A stretch of 15,986 nt of DNA from an uncultured Flavobacteriales bacterium (GCA_937974555.1 CALJKR010000084.1:1-15986), one strand, 5' to 3'. Positions 1 through 8,342 are shown, numbered from the stretch's first letter. The notes: a model not told the origin generated them from the letters alone. Translations and numbers: made by a program.

Positions 1-2660
1 GCATCGTTCAATGCATGTTCATAAAAGGAAAGATCCATTTCAAAATTTTCACCACTAAAAACAACGCGGGTCGTTGTCAACATGGCAATGGCTCCGCCAT
101 TTGGATTCATAACCAATAGTTCTCCTGCACTTTTGTAGGTGGGATCATCAAACCTTGCCAATTCGCACGTGGCGGTTAAAAATACGGGTAGGCGATAAAG
201 GTTCTCAAATCCTTGAATGGTGGGGATATCCAAAATTCGCTCATGTGCCCAGCCGCGTTCTCCTCCATGTCCTACGTAGGTTACCAACAATGATCCGGCA
301 TTTACTCTGTTTTTAATGGCTGTTTCTACCGCAGGATAGCGCTCTCCTCCTGGAGTGGTTTGCTGTGTGTATGCATCCATGTATATTTTTTGGATGTCGT
401 ACTCTGGGTAATTTTTTGCTACGATTCGGGTCAATGAGTCTGCACTAATGAGATGCACTTGCTCATACGCTCCTCCACTTCCATCTTGGTCATCCGAAAC
501 AAATGTGAGTAAATTTCGCCATGTACCCATGGATGAATTGTTTTGTGTTATGGAACAATTTTCGTCTGCATTTAGTTTGTCACTGACACTGATATAGGCT
601 TTGATTTTTCTCAAAGCAGCTTGGGCTTCTTCTGGGCTTTCTGCAGGAATTCTTCCAACACCACATTCCAAACTACCCAATGAGCTCGCATCATCGTCAT
701 CGGAGAGCATCACAAAATAATCATCACTGACGTATGAAGATAAGGGTGAGAGGCTGTAATCAGATTCAAATACAATGACATTGTATCCTTTTTGAATTTC
801 CAGAGTTCGATTGGTGTTGTAGGCTCCGTCTCCAAGCATAAGCAAGTTTTTGGGTTGCAATGATGGGTTTCCATTGGCGCGATCGTACAACATTTTCATC
901 AGCTGTCGGATTGCCGTTACATCGGGGTTGCCACTGGAGAATTCATGATACACTTGCTGGGGTGTAGTGACCTGAACGATCATTCCTTCCTCCCGATGGA
1001 TCTGGGCTATTTGCTCTGCGATGCTGAGATGAAGTGGGGCTGAGACAATCACCAAATCAACATCATTCCATGCATGTAAATCCTGATTGTCTATTCGTCC
1101 TCTTGGAGAAACATTAAAAACTGTATTGTTAAAAAAGACAATGAATTCGTGCAATTGATCATGCATGGATTTCCAGCTAACCGTTCCGCTGTTGTTGTTG
1201 ATGATCATTTTGATTGGATTTCCGGGAGAAGTTATGTCCCACACCTGAGATACATTAGAGGCATTGGACAGGACATATTCCGCAATCGCTCCAGGGGCAA
1301 TAGCGGTGGTGTCTCTTAGGCGCATGGGTGTACCCGCAAATACCATGTTTCGGGTTACGTTAACTGAGACGTAGTCAATCCATGCTTGGGCATCGGCATT
1401 GCCCGGGGTGAATCCAAAACTGGTGGGAATGCTACTGCCTGTTGGGGCGATATTCACCCAGTGTGAAACCAAATTGGCGTAGTTAGAAGTAGAAGTCCCG
1501 CCAACAGGAGAGGTGGAAACAGATCCTGTTTGTCCGCCTAAATTGTATGTTACGGTGCTATTTTGTCCAACGGATTGCACCGCGCCTGCAAATTCAATAA
1601 ACGCTTCACCGGTTAACTGTGTGAAGTTAAAATTGTACGTCACGCTGCTACCTGCATTTAAAGCTTCACCGTAGAATTCACGTCCGGCTTTGCCCAGATT
1701 TACCAATTCATTTTCTACAAAAGCGTAATCTTGGTATTGATTAACGATGTGCGTGGCAGAAGCGGTGATTTCTGGATTTTCCTGAATTCGTAAAGGGGAA
1801 CTGTCATCAATTCTAACATAGTAGTAAGCACTATCAGAGTAGAAATGCTTGGATGGGAACCACCTATTTTTGTTGATGCCTGTGTGGTAGGTCAGTTTCC
1901 AATCATCCGGTCCTTCACCATAGAAAAGAATATAGTCGTTGTTATTAAAAACCCCGTCTTGCTCTCCATTGAAAAAGATGGGAATTTTTTGAAGATCATC
2001 CGGACGAAAATCTGTGTTTTTTGGGGAGAGCATTCGACCACCATTTCCATATACATTGATGGATTGAGGTGTCAGTTGACTTAATGAAAGTCCCCATGTC
2101 TCAAAAACATTTTTATCGATTTTATACACCCCATCTTTGGCAATGGCAAGTTGGTACCAAGTACCAGAAGACAGCACGGAGTGATCGGCATACACCACGT
2201 TGCCACCGCGCTGGGATTGAACATTGATTTTATCTGTCTTCCATGTAATTTCAACTTCAAGGCTCGACCAAAACTGCCAAGATCTTTCTTGCCAAAATTT
2301 GGGTGAAACCAGGAGCAACGTTTTCCATTGGGGCCCATTTTTTTTATACTCGATTCGGTAATGCTTTAGCTTATTGAAACCAATCGGAGGAGCCCAATTG
2401 TTTTTTGGAAATCGCTTCCCAGTGAAAGTTGGAGATAAGTTGGCTTGTTCAATGAGCAGCTGATCCGGGTTGTCAATTTCAAAAACCACAAATGGCAATG
2501 ATATGTTTTCTTCGGTAATCCAAACCAGATTCTTGGGCCATTCGATGGTGTCCGAAAAAACATTTTGAAAAATGAAAGTTGAGTTCCCTTGACAATAACT
2601 GTTAAGAAATGACGTTATTAACATCAGGGTTACAACCAGGGAAAATCCATTTTTTTTCAT
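1..2660 (-). CDS. porU: PorU, type IX secretion system C25 sortase (3' end beyond window)
   Basis: One uninterrupted minus-strand frame runs from the ATG at 2660 to the left edge, giving 886 residues without a stop; the C-terminal part lies outside the window. Residues 1-24 form a signal peptide (MKKNG, a hydrophobic core, then SYCQ). The C25 (gingipain-type) catalytic dyad is visible: His798 in TYVGHGGERGW and Cys832 in LTATCELARFDDP, 34 residues apart as in gingipains. Upstream lies the family's acidic loop (YFVMLSDDDD) followed by VGRIPAES. In the known family, PorU is the outer-membrane-associated sortase that removes the C-terminal sorting domain of type IX substrates and attaches the mature protein to a surface glycolipid, working with PorV. 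The roughly 550 residues before the peptidase domain fit the usual long beta-rich N-terminal part. It is divergent from porP/sprF and gldJ, which supports the assignment over a secreted C25 protease. PorV is not in the window. Confidence 0.92.
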   Translation of the reverse strand, partial: MKKNGFSLVVTLMLITSFLNSYCQGNSTFIFQNVFSDTIEWPKNLVWITEENISLPFVVFEIDNPDQLLIEQANLSPTFTGKRFPKNNWAPPIGFNKLKHYRIEYKKNGPQWKTLLLVSPKFWQERSWQFWSSLEVEITWKTDKINVQSQRGGNVVYADHSVLSSGTWYQLAIAKDGVYKIDKNVFETWGLSLSQLTPQSINVYGNGGRMLSPKNTDFRPDDLQKIPIFFNGEQDGVFNNNDYILFYGEGPDDWKLTYHTGINKNRWFPSKHFYSDSAYYYVRIDDSSPLRIQENPEITASATHIVNQYQDYAFVENELVNLGKAGREFYGEALNAGSSVTYNFNFTQLTGEAFIEFAGAVQSVGQNSTVTYNLGGQTGSVSTSPVGGTSTSNYANLVSHWVNIAPTGSSIPTSFGFTPGNADAQAWIDYVSVNVTRNMVFAGTPMRLRDTTAIAPGAIAEYVLSNASNVSQVWDITSPGNPIKMIINNNSGTVSWKSMHDQLHEFIVFFNNTVFNVSPRGRIDNQDLHAWNDVDLVIVSAPLHLSIAEQIAQIHREEGMIVQVTTPQQVYHEFSSGNPDVTAIRQLMKMLYDRANGNPSLQPKNLLMLGDGAYNTNRTLEIQKGYNVIVFESDYSLSPLSSYVSDDYFVMLSDDDDASSLGSLECGVGRIPAESPEEAQAALRKIKAYISVSDKLNADENCSITQNNSSMGTWRNLLTFVSDDQDGSGGAYEQVHLISADSLTRIVAKNYPEYDIQKIYMDAYTQQTTPGGERYPAVETAIKNRVNAGSLLVTYVGHGGERGWAHERILDIPTIQGFENLYRLPVFLTATCELARFDDPTYKSAGELLVMNPNGGAIAMLTTTRVVFSGENFEMDLSFYEHALND

Positions 2661-2718
2661 ACTGCAAAGGAAATACGGTTAAGCCGAACAAAAAAGAAGT
2701 TCATTTATTGTGTGAAAT

Positions 2719-2749
2719 GTTGATAATTTAGAGAATTGTTGTATTATTG
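2719..2749 (+). promoter_or_regulatory. Predicted Bacteroidota-type promoter for porP-gldJ
   Basis: The sequence shows GTTG at 2719-2722, 19 bases, then TATTATTG at 2742-2749. This is one mismatch from the TAnnTTTG -7 box, with a -33 TTG at the usual spacing. Transcription would start near 2755, giving a leader of about 30 bases that carries AGGAG at 2772-2776, eight bases before the porP start. I found no equally good promoter for porU on the other strand of this 124-base intergenic region. Confidence 0.45.
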
Positions 2750-2784
2750 TAAATTAGATACGACATGAATTAGGAGATCTTGCA

Positions 2785-3774
2785 ATGAAGAAAGACCGAA
2801 AAATAGGGATAGGAGTGATGTTCATCGTCTTGTTTTTTGCCTTCCAAGGTAAAGCGCAAGACCCCGAGTTCACTCAGTTTTATACTAGTCCAATGTATTT
2901 GAACCCTGCGTTTGCGGGTTCGTCTAAGTGTCCACGATTGGTAATGAATTACCGCAATCAATGGCCCAATTTATCAGGTGCTTTTATTACATCGGCTGTA
3001 TCTTATGATCAGCATGTGGATGCGGCGCGCGGAGGTATTGGTTTGTTGGTGATGAATGATCGTGCTGCACAGAGTACTTTGACTTCCAACACGATCAGTG
3101 GTGTATACTCTTACACCCAGCCCATGGGTAAGAAATTCACCATGAAAGCGGCCTTACAGGTGACTTATTTTCAAAAATCGTTGGATTGGAGCAAATTGAC
3201 TTTTGGTGATATGATTGATCCACGCAAAGGGTTTATCTATGAAACCGCTGATATTCCACGCGGTGGAAAGGCCACAGGTATAGATTTTTCAACTGGATTG
3301 GTGGGTTACACCGACAAGTTGTATTTCGGAGTTGCTGTGCATCACTTGACCGAACCCAATGAGTCTTTGGTTGTAGGTACCAGCCGTTTGCCAATGAAAT
3401 ACACAGGTCATATTGGTGCAATGTTGCCTTTCAAACGCAGCTTCAAAGGGGAAACCTCTTGGATTTCACCTAACATTATGTACCGCAGACAAGGAGAATT
3501 CCAACAATTAAACTTCGGAACCTATGTGAACAAAGGCCCAATTGTGGCTGGTGTTTGGTTCAGAGGATTTATGTTTGGAAACAATTACAGAGATTCTTTC
3601 ATCTGTACATTGGGTATTAAAACAGAACATTTCAACTTTGGTTATAGCTACGATATTACGATTTCTGAATTAACGCCTTCTACCGGTGGTTCTCACGAAC
3701 TTTCAGTGAGTGTGAACTTTCCTTGTGTAAGAAGAAAAGTAAAATTCAGATCTGTCGCTTGTCCATCGTTTTAA
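2785..3774 (+). CDS. PorP/SprF family type IX secretion outer-membrane protein
   Basis: This 329-residue protein has a signal peptide (MKKDRKIGIG, hydrophobic core, cleavage near GKA-QDP). Next comes the hallmark start of the PorP/SprF family: DPEFTQFYTSPMYLNPAFAG at residues 26-45, followed by NYRNQWP. The rest alternates short amphipathic strands with Gly and aromatic residues, as expected of an outer-membrane beta-barrel of roughly 14 strands. The length of about 300-330 residues is usual for the family. Known members (PorP of Porphyromonas, SprF of Flavobacterium) work with type IX secretion; SprF-like copies act as partners for particular substrates such as the adhesin SprB. An AGGAG ribosome-binding site at 2772-2776 supports the start. 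gldJ follows after 27 bases, so the two are probably co-transcribed. Whether this copy is the core PorP or an accessory SprF-like paralogue cannot be decided here, so no gene symbol is given. Confidence 0.9.
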   Translation: MKKDRKIGIGVMFIVLFFAFQGKAQDPEFTQFYTSPMYLNPAFAGSSKCPRLVMNYRNQWPNLSGAFITSAVSYDQHVDAARGGIGLLVMNDRAAQSTLTSNTISGVYSYTQPMGKKFTMKAALQVTYFQKSLDWSKLTFGDMIDPRKGFIYETADIPRGGKATGIDFSTGLVGYTDKLYFGVAVHHLTEPNESLVVGTSRLPMKYTGHIGAMLPFKRSFKGETSWISPNIMYRRQGEFQQLNFGTYVNKGPIVAGVWFRGFMFGNNYRDSFICTLGIKTEHFNFGYSYDITISELTPSTGGSHELSVSVNFPCVRRKVKFRSVACPSF

Positions 3775-3801
3775 TTTATTGAATAAAAAGAAAAGGAAAT
3801 C

Positions 3802-5583
3802 ATGAAAAACCGTTCAATTTATTTTGCCTTGTTGTCCTTGCTTGTTTGCTCACAAGCAATGGTCTCTTGTAAAAAGAACAACTCTGGGGCTACTGCATGG
3901 GAATACAACAATCCCGAGAATGGAGGTTTTACTAAAAATAAATACCGTGAACAGGAAACTGGTCCAGGCTTGGTATTGATCGAAGGTGGAACTTTTACCA
4001 TGGGGCGTGTTGAAGAGGATTTGAAGTTCACATGGGACAATATCCCACGCCGTGTAACGGTTTCCTCATTCTACATGGATGAAACAGAGGTCACCAATCA
4101 ATATTGGTTGGATTATTTGTACTGGATGAAACTTGTTTATGGTGAGGAATTCCCTGAATTGGTGAACCGTGCATTGCCTGATACTTTGGTTTGGCGTGAG
4201 AAAATGGAGTACAACGAGCCTTTTGTTGATTACTACTTCCGTCATCCTTCATACCGTGACTATCCAGTGGTAGGAGTAAACTGGTTGCAAGCCAATGATT
4301 ATTGCCAATGGAGAACGGATCGCGTGAATGAATTCATTTTGATTCGTGAGAAAATCTTGAAATGGAATACAGCCGCACAAAATGCTTCTGAGCATTTCAC
4401 TACTGAAACTTATTTTGCCGGACAATACCAAGGCGAGCAAAAATCTCCTGGTGTTAAAGACAACAATCCCAAAAACGAAGGTGGTAAAGGCTACCGTCGT
4501 GTAAGAATGGAAGATGGAATTTTATTGCCCAGCTACCGCCTACCTACAGAAGCGGAATGGGAATATGCTGCATTGGGTTTGATCGGTAACTCTTTCCAAG
4601 AGTTGGTGACTGATCGTCGTTCTTATCCATGGGATGGCCATTTCGTTCGTAACGATGGAACAGATGGTTCTTACTTTGGTTCGATCCGTGCAAACTTCGT
4701 TCGTGGCAATGGTGACTATATGGGGGTAGCAGGTGCATTGAATGACAACGCGGAGATTACAGCTCCTGTTTATGCTTATCCTCCCAACGATTATGGTTTG
4801 TACAACATGGCGGGTAATGTTACAGAATGGGTAATGGATGTTTACCGTCCTTTGTCAGCTGAAGACAAGTCTGAGTTCCGTCCTTTCCGTGGTAACGTTT
4901 ATCAAACCAAAGTATTGAACAGTGATGGTAGTATCGCTGATAAATACGACAAGAATATTTACGACATCGCCGGTGTAGATTCTTTCTTGACCAAATACGA
5001 GCGTGAAGCCAATCAGCAATCTCACTTGACTCCAGAAGATAGTCAGTTGTTGACAAGCTTGAAAACAAAAGTAGAAGACGCTAAGGTGAAGAATCAAGAG
5101 CGTAAATACGATGAGGCACAAGAAAAGATGGCTGAAGTTATGGAAGAAGTAACCAGCTCTGAGTCGGTAATTGCTCCTGATATTCGTGATGCGATTGCGG
5201 ATTACATCACCAACACATCGGGTCATCAGAAAATGCGTAACGTAAATGTGGAAGAGAATATCGATCGCCGCAATTATCAGCGTGCGGACAACATCGATTA
5301 CTTGGATGGAGATTATCAAAGTTCTATCTACTATGGCTCAGGACAGGTGGACAAGGAAACCGACCAAAACCGCATGTACGATTGGGGAAGAACAACTTTG
5401 GTGAATAATAGAACACGCGTTATCAAAGGCGGTAGCTGGAGAGATCGTGCGTACTACACCATCCCAGGAACCAGAAGATATTTGGATGAGCGTCGTTCAT
5501 TGGCAACATTGGGATTCCGTTGTGCCATGACACGTGTAGGTAGCCCTGTAGGATTGGGTACACGTGGTGAGGAAGATGAATAG
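3802..5583 (+). CDS. gldJ: GldJ, gliding motility/type IX secretion lipoprotein
   Basis: This 593-residue protein starts with a lipoprotein signal: a hydrophobic stretch, then the lipobox AMVSC with Cys23 followed by KKNN. The body is a formylglycine-generating-enzyme (SUMF1) fold: EGGTFTMG at 61-68, DETEVTNQYW at 93-102, RLPTEAEWEYAA at 246-257, YGLYNMAGNVTEWVMD at 331-346, KGGSW at 542-546 and GFRCAM at 571-576. The Cys pair used for catalysis in true formylglycine-generating enzymes is absent between KGGSW and GFRC, so it is a structural rather than catalytic version, as known for GldJ and GldK. GldJ is preferred to GldK because of the divided fold with a long insert and the ending GRTTLVNNRTRVIKGGSWRD, which I recall as GldJ-like. 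In Flavobacterium GldJ is an outer-membrane lipoprotein needed for gliding, secretion and GldK stability. Residues about 395-455 form a charged, probably coiled-coil insert. It sits 27 bases after porP/sprF. Confidence 0.9.
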   Translation: MKNRSIYFALLSLLVCSQAMVSCKKNNSGATAWEYNNPENGGFTKNKYREQETGPGLVLIEGGTFTMGRVEEDLKFTWDNIPRRVTVSSFYMDETEVTNQYWLDYLYWMKLVYGEEFPELVNRALPDTLVWREKMEYNEPFVDYYFRHPSYRDYPVVGVNWLQANDYCQWRTDRVNEFILIREKILKWNTAAQNASEHFTTETYFAGQYQGEQKSPGVKDNNPKNEGGKGYRRVRMEDGILLPSYRLPTEAEWEYAALGLIGNSFQELVTDRRSYPWDGHFVRNDGTDGSYFGSIRANFVRGNGDYMGVAGALNDNAEITAPVYAYPPNDYGLYNMAGNVTEWVMDVYRPLSAEDKSEFRPFRGNVYQTKVLNSDGSIADKYDKNIYDIAGVDSFLTKYEREANQQSHLTPEDSQLLTSLKTKVEDAKVKNQERKYDEAQEKMAEVMEEVTSSESVIAPDIRDAIADYITNTSGHQKMRNVNVEENIDRRNYQRADNIDYLDGDYQSSIYYGSGQVDKETDQNRMYDWGRTTLVNNRTRVIKGGSWRDRAYYTIPGTRRYLDERRSLATLGFRCAMTRVGSPVGLGTRGEEDE

Positions 5584-5604
5584 TCTTTGAATAAAAATTG
5601 ATTT

Positions 5605-5632
5605 AAAACCCTCAAGCGATTGAGGGTTTTTT
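5605..5632 (+). terminator. Rho-independent terminator after gldJ
   Basis: An 11-base perfect stem pairs 5605-5615 (AAAACCCTCAA) with 5620-5630 (TTGAGGGTTTT) around the loop GCGA, and the T run continues to 5632. It lies 22 bases after the gldJ stop and should end the porP-gldJ transcript. The A run on the left arm means it could also work in the other direction. Confidence 0.85.
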
Positions 5633-5639
5633 ATTTTTG
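5632..5639 (+). promoter_or_regulatory. Possible -7 box for murF, next to the start codon
   Basis: TATTTTTG matches the TAnnTTTG box exactly and ends four bases before the murF ATG at 5644. There is no TTG at the expected -33 distance, and the T-rich sequence is partly the tail of the gldJ terminator, so the match may be chance. If real, transcription would start at or beside the ATG, giving a leaderless or nearly leaderless message. Confidence 0.35.
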
Positions 5640-5643
5640 TTTC

Positions 5644-6915
5644 ATGAAATCCAACCGAGAGATCATTTTTGATCATTACATGCAATCACGTGTAGTGACG
5701 ACGGATACCAGGCAACTGACCCGAGGAGCCCTATTCTTTGCATTGAAAGGTCAAAATTTCAATGGAAATGATTTTCAAAAGGAAGCATTGGATCATGGGT
5801 GCTCATTGGTAATTGTGGATGAGCCAAAAATTGTAGACCCTAGAATCATTGTAGTTGGTGACGTCCTTGAGGCTTTGCAACAGTTGGCTTTGGATTACAG
5901 AGATACATGGGAATTCCCTGTAATCGCTTTAACTGGAAGCAATGGAAAAACCACTACCAAAGAATTGATGCGGGATGTGCTGGCCAAGCGATACAAGGTG
6001 CATGCAACCAGAGGAAATCTGAACAATCACATTGGGATTCCACTGACCATATTGTCAACGCCTGCGGATACTGAAATTGCAGTAATAGAAATGGGCGCCA
6101 ATCATCAAAGGGAAATAGCCTCCTATTGTTTATATGCCAAACCCACGCATGGATATATAACCAATATTGGCAAGGCTCATCTGGAGGGATTTGGTGGACA
6201 AGAAGGCGTGAAAAAGGGCAAGAAGGAATTGTATGATTACTTGCATCAAACCAAAGGTTGCATTTTCGTCAATCATGAATTGCCTTTTATGTTGGAAATA
6301 ACCACAGGAATGGAAGTGATTTCTTTTGAATCCATGGACAAATATGAAGCGAAAGATTTGGGTTCAGGGATGGAAATAGTCATCATGGAAAAGGGCAATC
6401 CCTGGCATTTGCAATGTCATCTTGCAGGATTATATAATCTTTTCAATGTAGCAGTGGCATGGGAAATCGGTCGATATTTTGAAGTATCAGAGCAGGATTG
6501 TTGTGATGCTATTTCGGCCTATATCCCGGAGAATATGCGGTCTCAGTGGAAAGAGACCCAAAAGAACAGGCTAATTTTGGATGCTTACAATGCCAATCCA
6601 ACCTCTTTGGAAAATGCAATTGTCCATTTGGCGAAACAACAAGGGCAGGACATTTTGGCGATTGTTGGTGAAATGAGAGAAATGGGTAGTGAATCGGTTG
6701 CAGAACATCAACACATCGTTGACGTGATCCTGAGCCAGGCGGTTCCTGCAATTTTGGTTGGAAAAGAATTTGAATTTGCCAAGGATCGATTTAGGTGGTT
6801 TGCAAATGTTGAAGCTTTGTGTGAACACTTGCAGCAAGTTTCGCTTTCCGGTAAATTGATTTTGATTAAAGGATCACGTGGTATTCAATTAGAGAAAGTA
6901 TTGCCCTACTTGTAA
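5644..6915 (+). CDS. murF: MurF, UDP-MurNAc-tripeptide--D-Ala-D-Ala ligase
   Basis: This cytoplasmic ligase of 423 residues adds D-Ala-D-Ala to the UDP-MurNAc-tripeptide, the last cytoplasmic step in building the peptidoglycan precursor, using ATP. Visible Mur-ligase features are the N-terminal domain with TTDTRQLTRGALFFALKG (residues 19-36), the P-loop ALTGSNGKTTTKE (95-107), GNLNNHIGIPLT, the IEMGANHQREIASY segment typical of MurF, and a C-terminal domain with LDAYNANPTSLENA, also a MurF signature. I chose the ATG at 5644. A longer in-frame start at 5620 lies inside the terminator hairpin after gldJ and would add eight residues (MRVFYFCF) of no family character. tyrS follows after 20 bases. 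The gene stands apart from other mur genes; I recall gldJ-murF adjacency from other Flavobacteriia, unchecked here. Confidence 0.95.
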   Translation: MKSNREIIFDHYMQSRVVTTDTRQLTRGALFFALKGQNFNGNDFQKEALDHGCSLVIVDEPKIVDPRIIVVGDVLEALQQLALDYRDTWEFPVIALTGSNGKTTTKELMRDVLAKRYKVHATRGNLNNHIGIPLTILSTPADTEIAVIEMGANHQREIASYCLYAKPTHGYITNIGKAHLEGFGGQEGVKKGKKELYDYLHQTKGCIFVNHELPFMLEITTGMEVISFESMDKYEAKDLGSGMEIVIMEKGNPWHLQCHLAGLYNLFNVAVAWEIGRYFEVSEQDCCDAISAYIPENMRSQWKETQKNRLILDAYNANPTSLENAIVHLAKQQGQDILAIVGEMREMGSESVAEHQHIVDVILSQAVPAILVGKEFEFAKDRFRWFANVEALCEHLQQVSLSGKLILIKGSRGIQLEKVLPYL

Positions 6916-6929
6916 ACCCCTTATTTTTG
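6901..6929 (+). promoter_or_regulatory. Predicted promoter for tyrS inside the murF 3' end
   Basis: TTG at 6901-6903, 18 bases, then TATTTTTG at 6922-6929 gives an exact TAnnTTTG -7 box at near-standard spacing. The -33 element overlaps the last codons of murF. The tyrS ATG at 6936 lies only six bases past the box, so the transcript would have almost no leader. A TTG at 6927-6929 inside the box could be mistaken for a start codon. Confidence 0.5.
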
Positions 6930-6935
6930 CGAAAG

Positions 6936-8222
6936 ATGAAAACGAATTTTATAGAAGAGTTAAAGTGGAGAGGCATGCTGCACGATGCAATGCCGGGTAC
7001 AGAGGAATTGTTATTGAAAGGCAAGGTACGTGGCTATATCGGATTTGACCCCACAGCAGACTCTTTGGGTGTCGGCAATTTGGTTCAAATCATGACTTTG
7101 ATGCATTTTCAGCGCGCAGGCCATCAGCCAATCGCTTTGATTGGAGGCGCGACGGGAATGATAGGTGATCCATCGGGAAAATCACAAGAGCGAAATTTAT
7201 TGTCTGAAGAGACATTATTGCATAATCAAGCTTGTCAGAGAAAACAATTGGAGAAATTCCTTGATTTCTCCGGTGACAATGCAGCAATTATAGTGAACAA
7301 TTACGATTGGTTCAAGGACTTTAGCTTCCTTGGATTTATTCGGGATGTAGGCAAGAGACTTACCATCAATTATATGATGGCCAAGGATTCTGTAAAAAAC
7401 AGAATTACAGGAGCCGATAAGGAAGGCATGAGTTTCACTGAATTCACATATCAATTGATCCAGGGTTACGACTTTTTTCATTTGTGGAAAAATGAAGGCG
7501 TTCAATTGCAAATGGGCGGATCAGATCAATGGGGAAACATTACAACGGGAACTGAATTGATTCGGAGAATGGAAGGTGGTGAGGCCTTTGCTTTAACCAC
7601 GCCGTTAATTAAAAAGGCAGATGGAACCAAATTTGGGAAAACCGAAGGAGGCAATATTTGGTTGGATGCCAAGCGAACCTCACCTTATAAGTTCTATCAG
7701 TTTTGGTTGAATGCGGCCGATGCAGATGCGCCAGGTTATTTGAAAATATTCTCACTAAAAACCAGAGAAGAAATAGAAGCTGTGATTGCCGAGCATGCAT
7801 CGGACCCAGGGCGCAGAATGCTGCAGAAGGCATTGGCAGAGGAGATAACAGCGCGCGTGCATGGCGAAGAAGCATTGGAGCAGTCCATTGCGGCTTCTCA
7901 AATTCTTTTTGGAAATTCGGATGTTAGCGCATTAAAGGCACTCAATGATGAGCAAATTCAGGAGATATTTGAGGGAGTGGCCCAGGGAAAAATAAGCCGT
8001 GAGGAATGGGTCGAAGGCATGTCCATTTTGAATTTATTGGTCAAAAGTGGCTTCCTGCCTTCCAACGGTGAAGCAAGAAGAGCACTCCAAGAAAATAGCA
8101 TTTCGATTAACAAGACCAAGGCATCGGCCGAGCAGGTAATTACAGACCAAGATTTCCTCAATAACCGTTACATTTTATTGCAAAGAGGGAAAAAGAACTA
8201 TTTCCTTTTGGAAGTGGAGTAA
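6936..8222 (+). CDS. tyrS: Tyrosyl-tRNA synthetase (TyrRS)
   Basis: This cytoplasmic class I synthetase of 428 residues activates tyrosine with ATP and loads it onto tRNA-Tyr. The N-terminus FIEELKWRGMLHD followed by GYIGFDPTADSL is typical. Tyrosine-pocket residues are in place: Tyr34, Asp78 in GDPSGK, and Tyr172, Gln176 and Asp179 in YQLIQGYD. The KMSKS loop is KFGKT at 232-236 (normal for this family), preceded by GGSDQWGN. Residues from about 362 form the C-terminal S4-type RNA-binding domain. The HIGH motif is unusual: residues 45-48 read Gly-Val-Gly-Asn (codons from 7068), so the first His is replaced by Gly. The ATG at 6936 was chosen because it gives the usual family N-terminus; an in-frame TTG at 6927 overlaps the probable -7 box. 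The 120 bases that follow separate it from the atp operon. Confidence 0.95.
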   Translation: MKTNFIEELKWRGMLHDAMPGTEELLLKGKVRGYIGFDPTADSLGVGNLVQIMTLMHFQRAGHQPIALIGGATGMIGDPSGKSQERNLLSEETLLHNQACQRKQLEKFLDFSGDNAAIIVNNYDWFKDFSFLGFIRDVGKRLTINYMMAKDSVKNRITGADKEGMSFTEFTYQLIQGYDFFHLWKNEGVQLQMGGSDQWGNITTGTELIRRMEGGEAFALTTPLIKKADGTKFGKTEGGNIWLDAKRTSPYKFYQFWLNAADADAPGYLKIFSLKTREEIEAVIAEHASDPGRRMLQKALAEEITARVHGEEALEQSIAASQILFGNSDVSALKALNDEQIQEIFEGVAQGKISREEWVEGMSILNLLVKSGFLPSNGEARRALQENSISINKTKASAEQVITDQDFLNNRYILLQRGKKNYFLLEVE

Positions 8223-8281
8223 AGGCGGAAAAAACTTGATAAAAATTATTTTTTCTTACCTAAAAATGTAGATTTCATTAT

Positions 8282-8289
8282 TACATTTG
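8282..8289 (+). promoter_or_regulatory. Predicted -7 box for the atp operon
   Basis: TACATTTG matches TAnnTTTG exactly in the AT-rich gap between tyrS and atpB. No TTG is seen at the expected -33 distance; the region around 8251-8260 is only T-rich. Transcription would start near 8295, giving a leader of about 18 or 48 bases depending on which atpB start is used. Confidence 0.4.
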
Positions 8290-8342
8290 CACCGCTTAAA
8301 CTAGCAATAAAGATGCATTTTGTTCAAAATACAGTAGGAATA

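Noticed and set aside
1845..2563. Short open frames on both strands within 1845-2563
   Set aside because: All lie inside the continuous porU frame, whose codons, signal peptide and catalytic motifs are convincing; I also considered whether porU was broken here and found no frameshift or stop.
4855..5319. Minus-strand open frame (154 codons) opposite gldJ with hydrophobic stretches
   Set aside because: Hydrophobicity arises from reverse reading of the charged coiled-coil region; gldJ on the plus strand is clearly coding throughout.
8223..8281. AT-rich stretch after tyrS considered as a terminator
   Set aside because: I found no G/C-containing stem; the A and T runs alone do not support a hairpin terminator.
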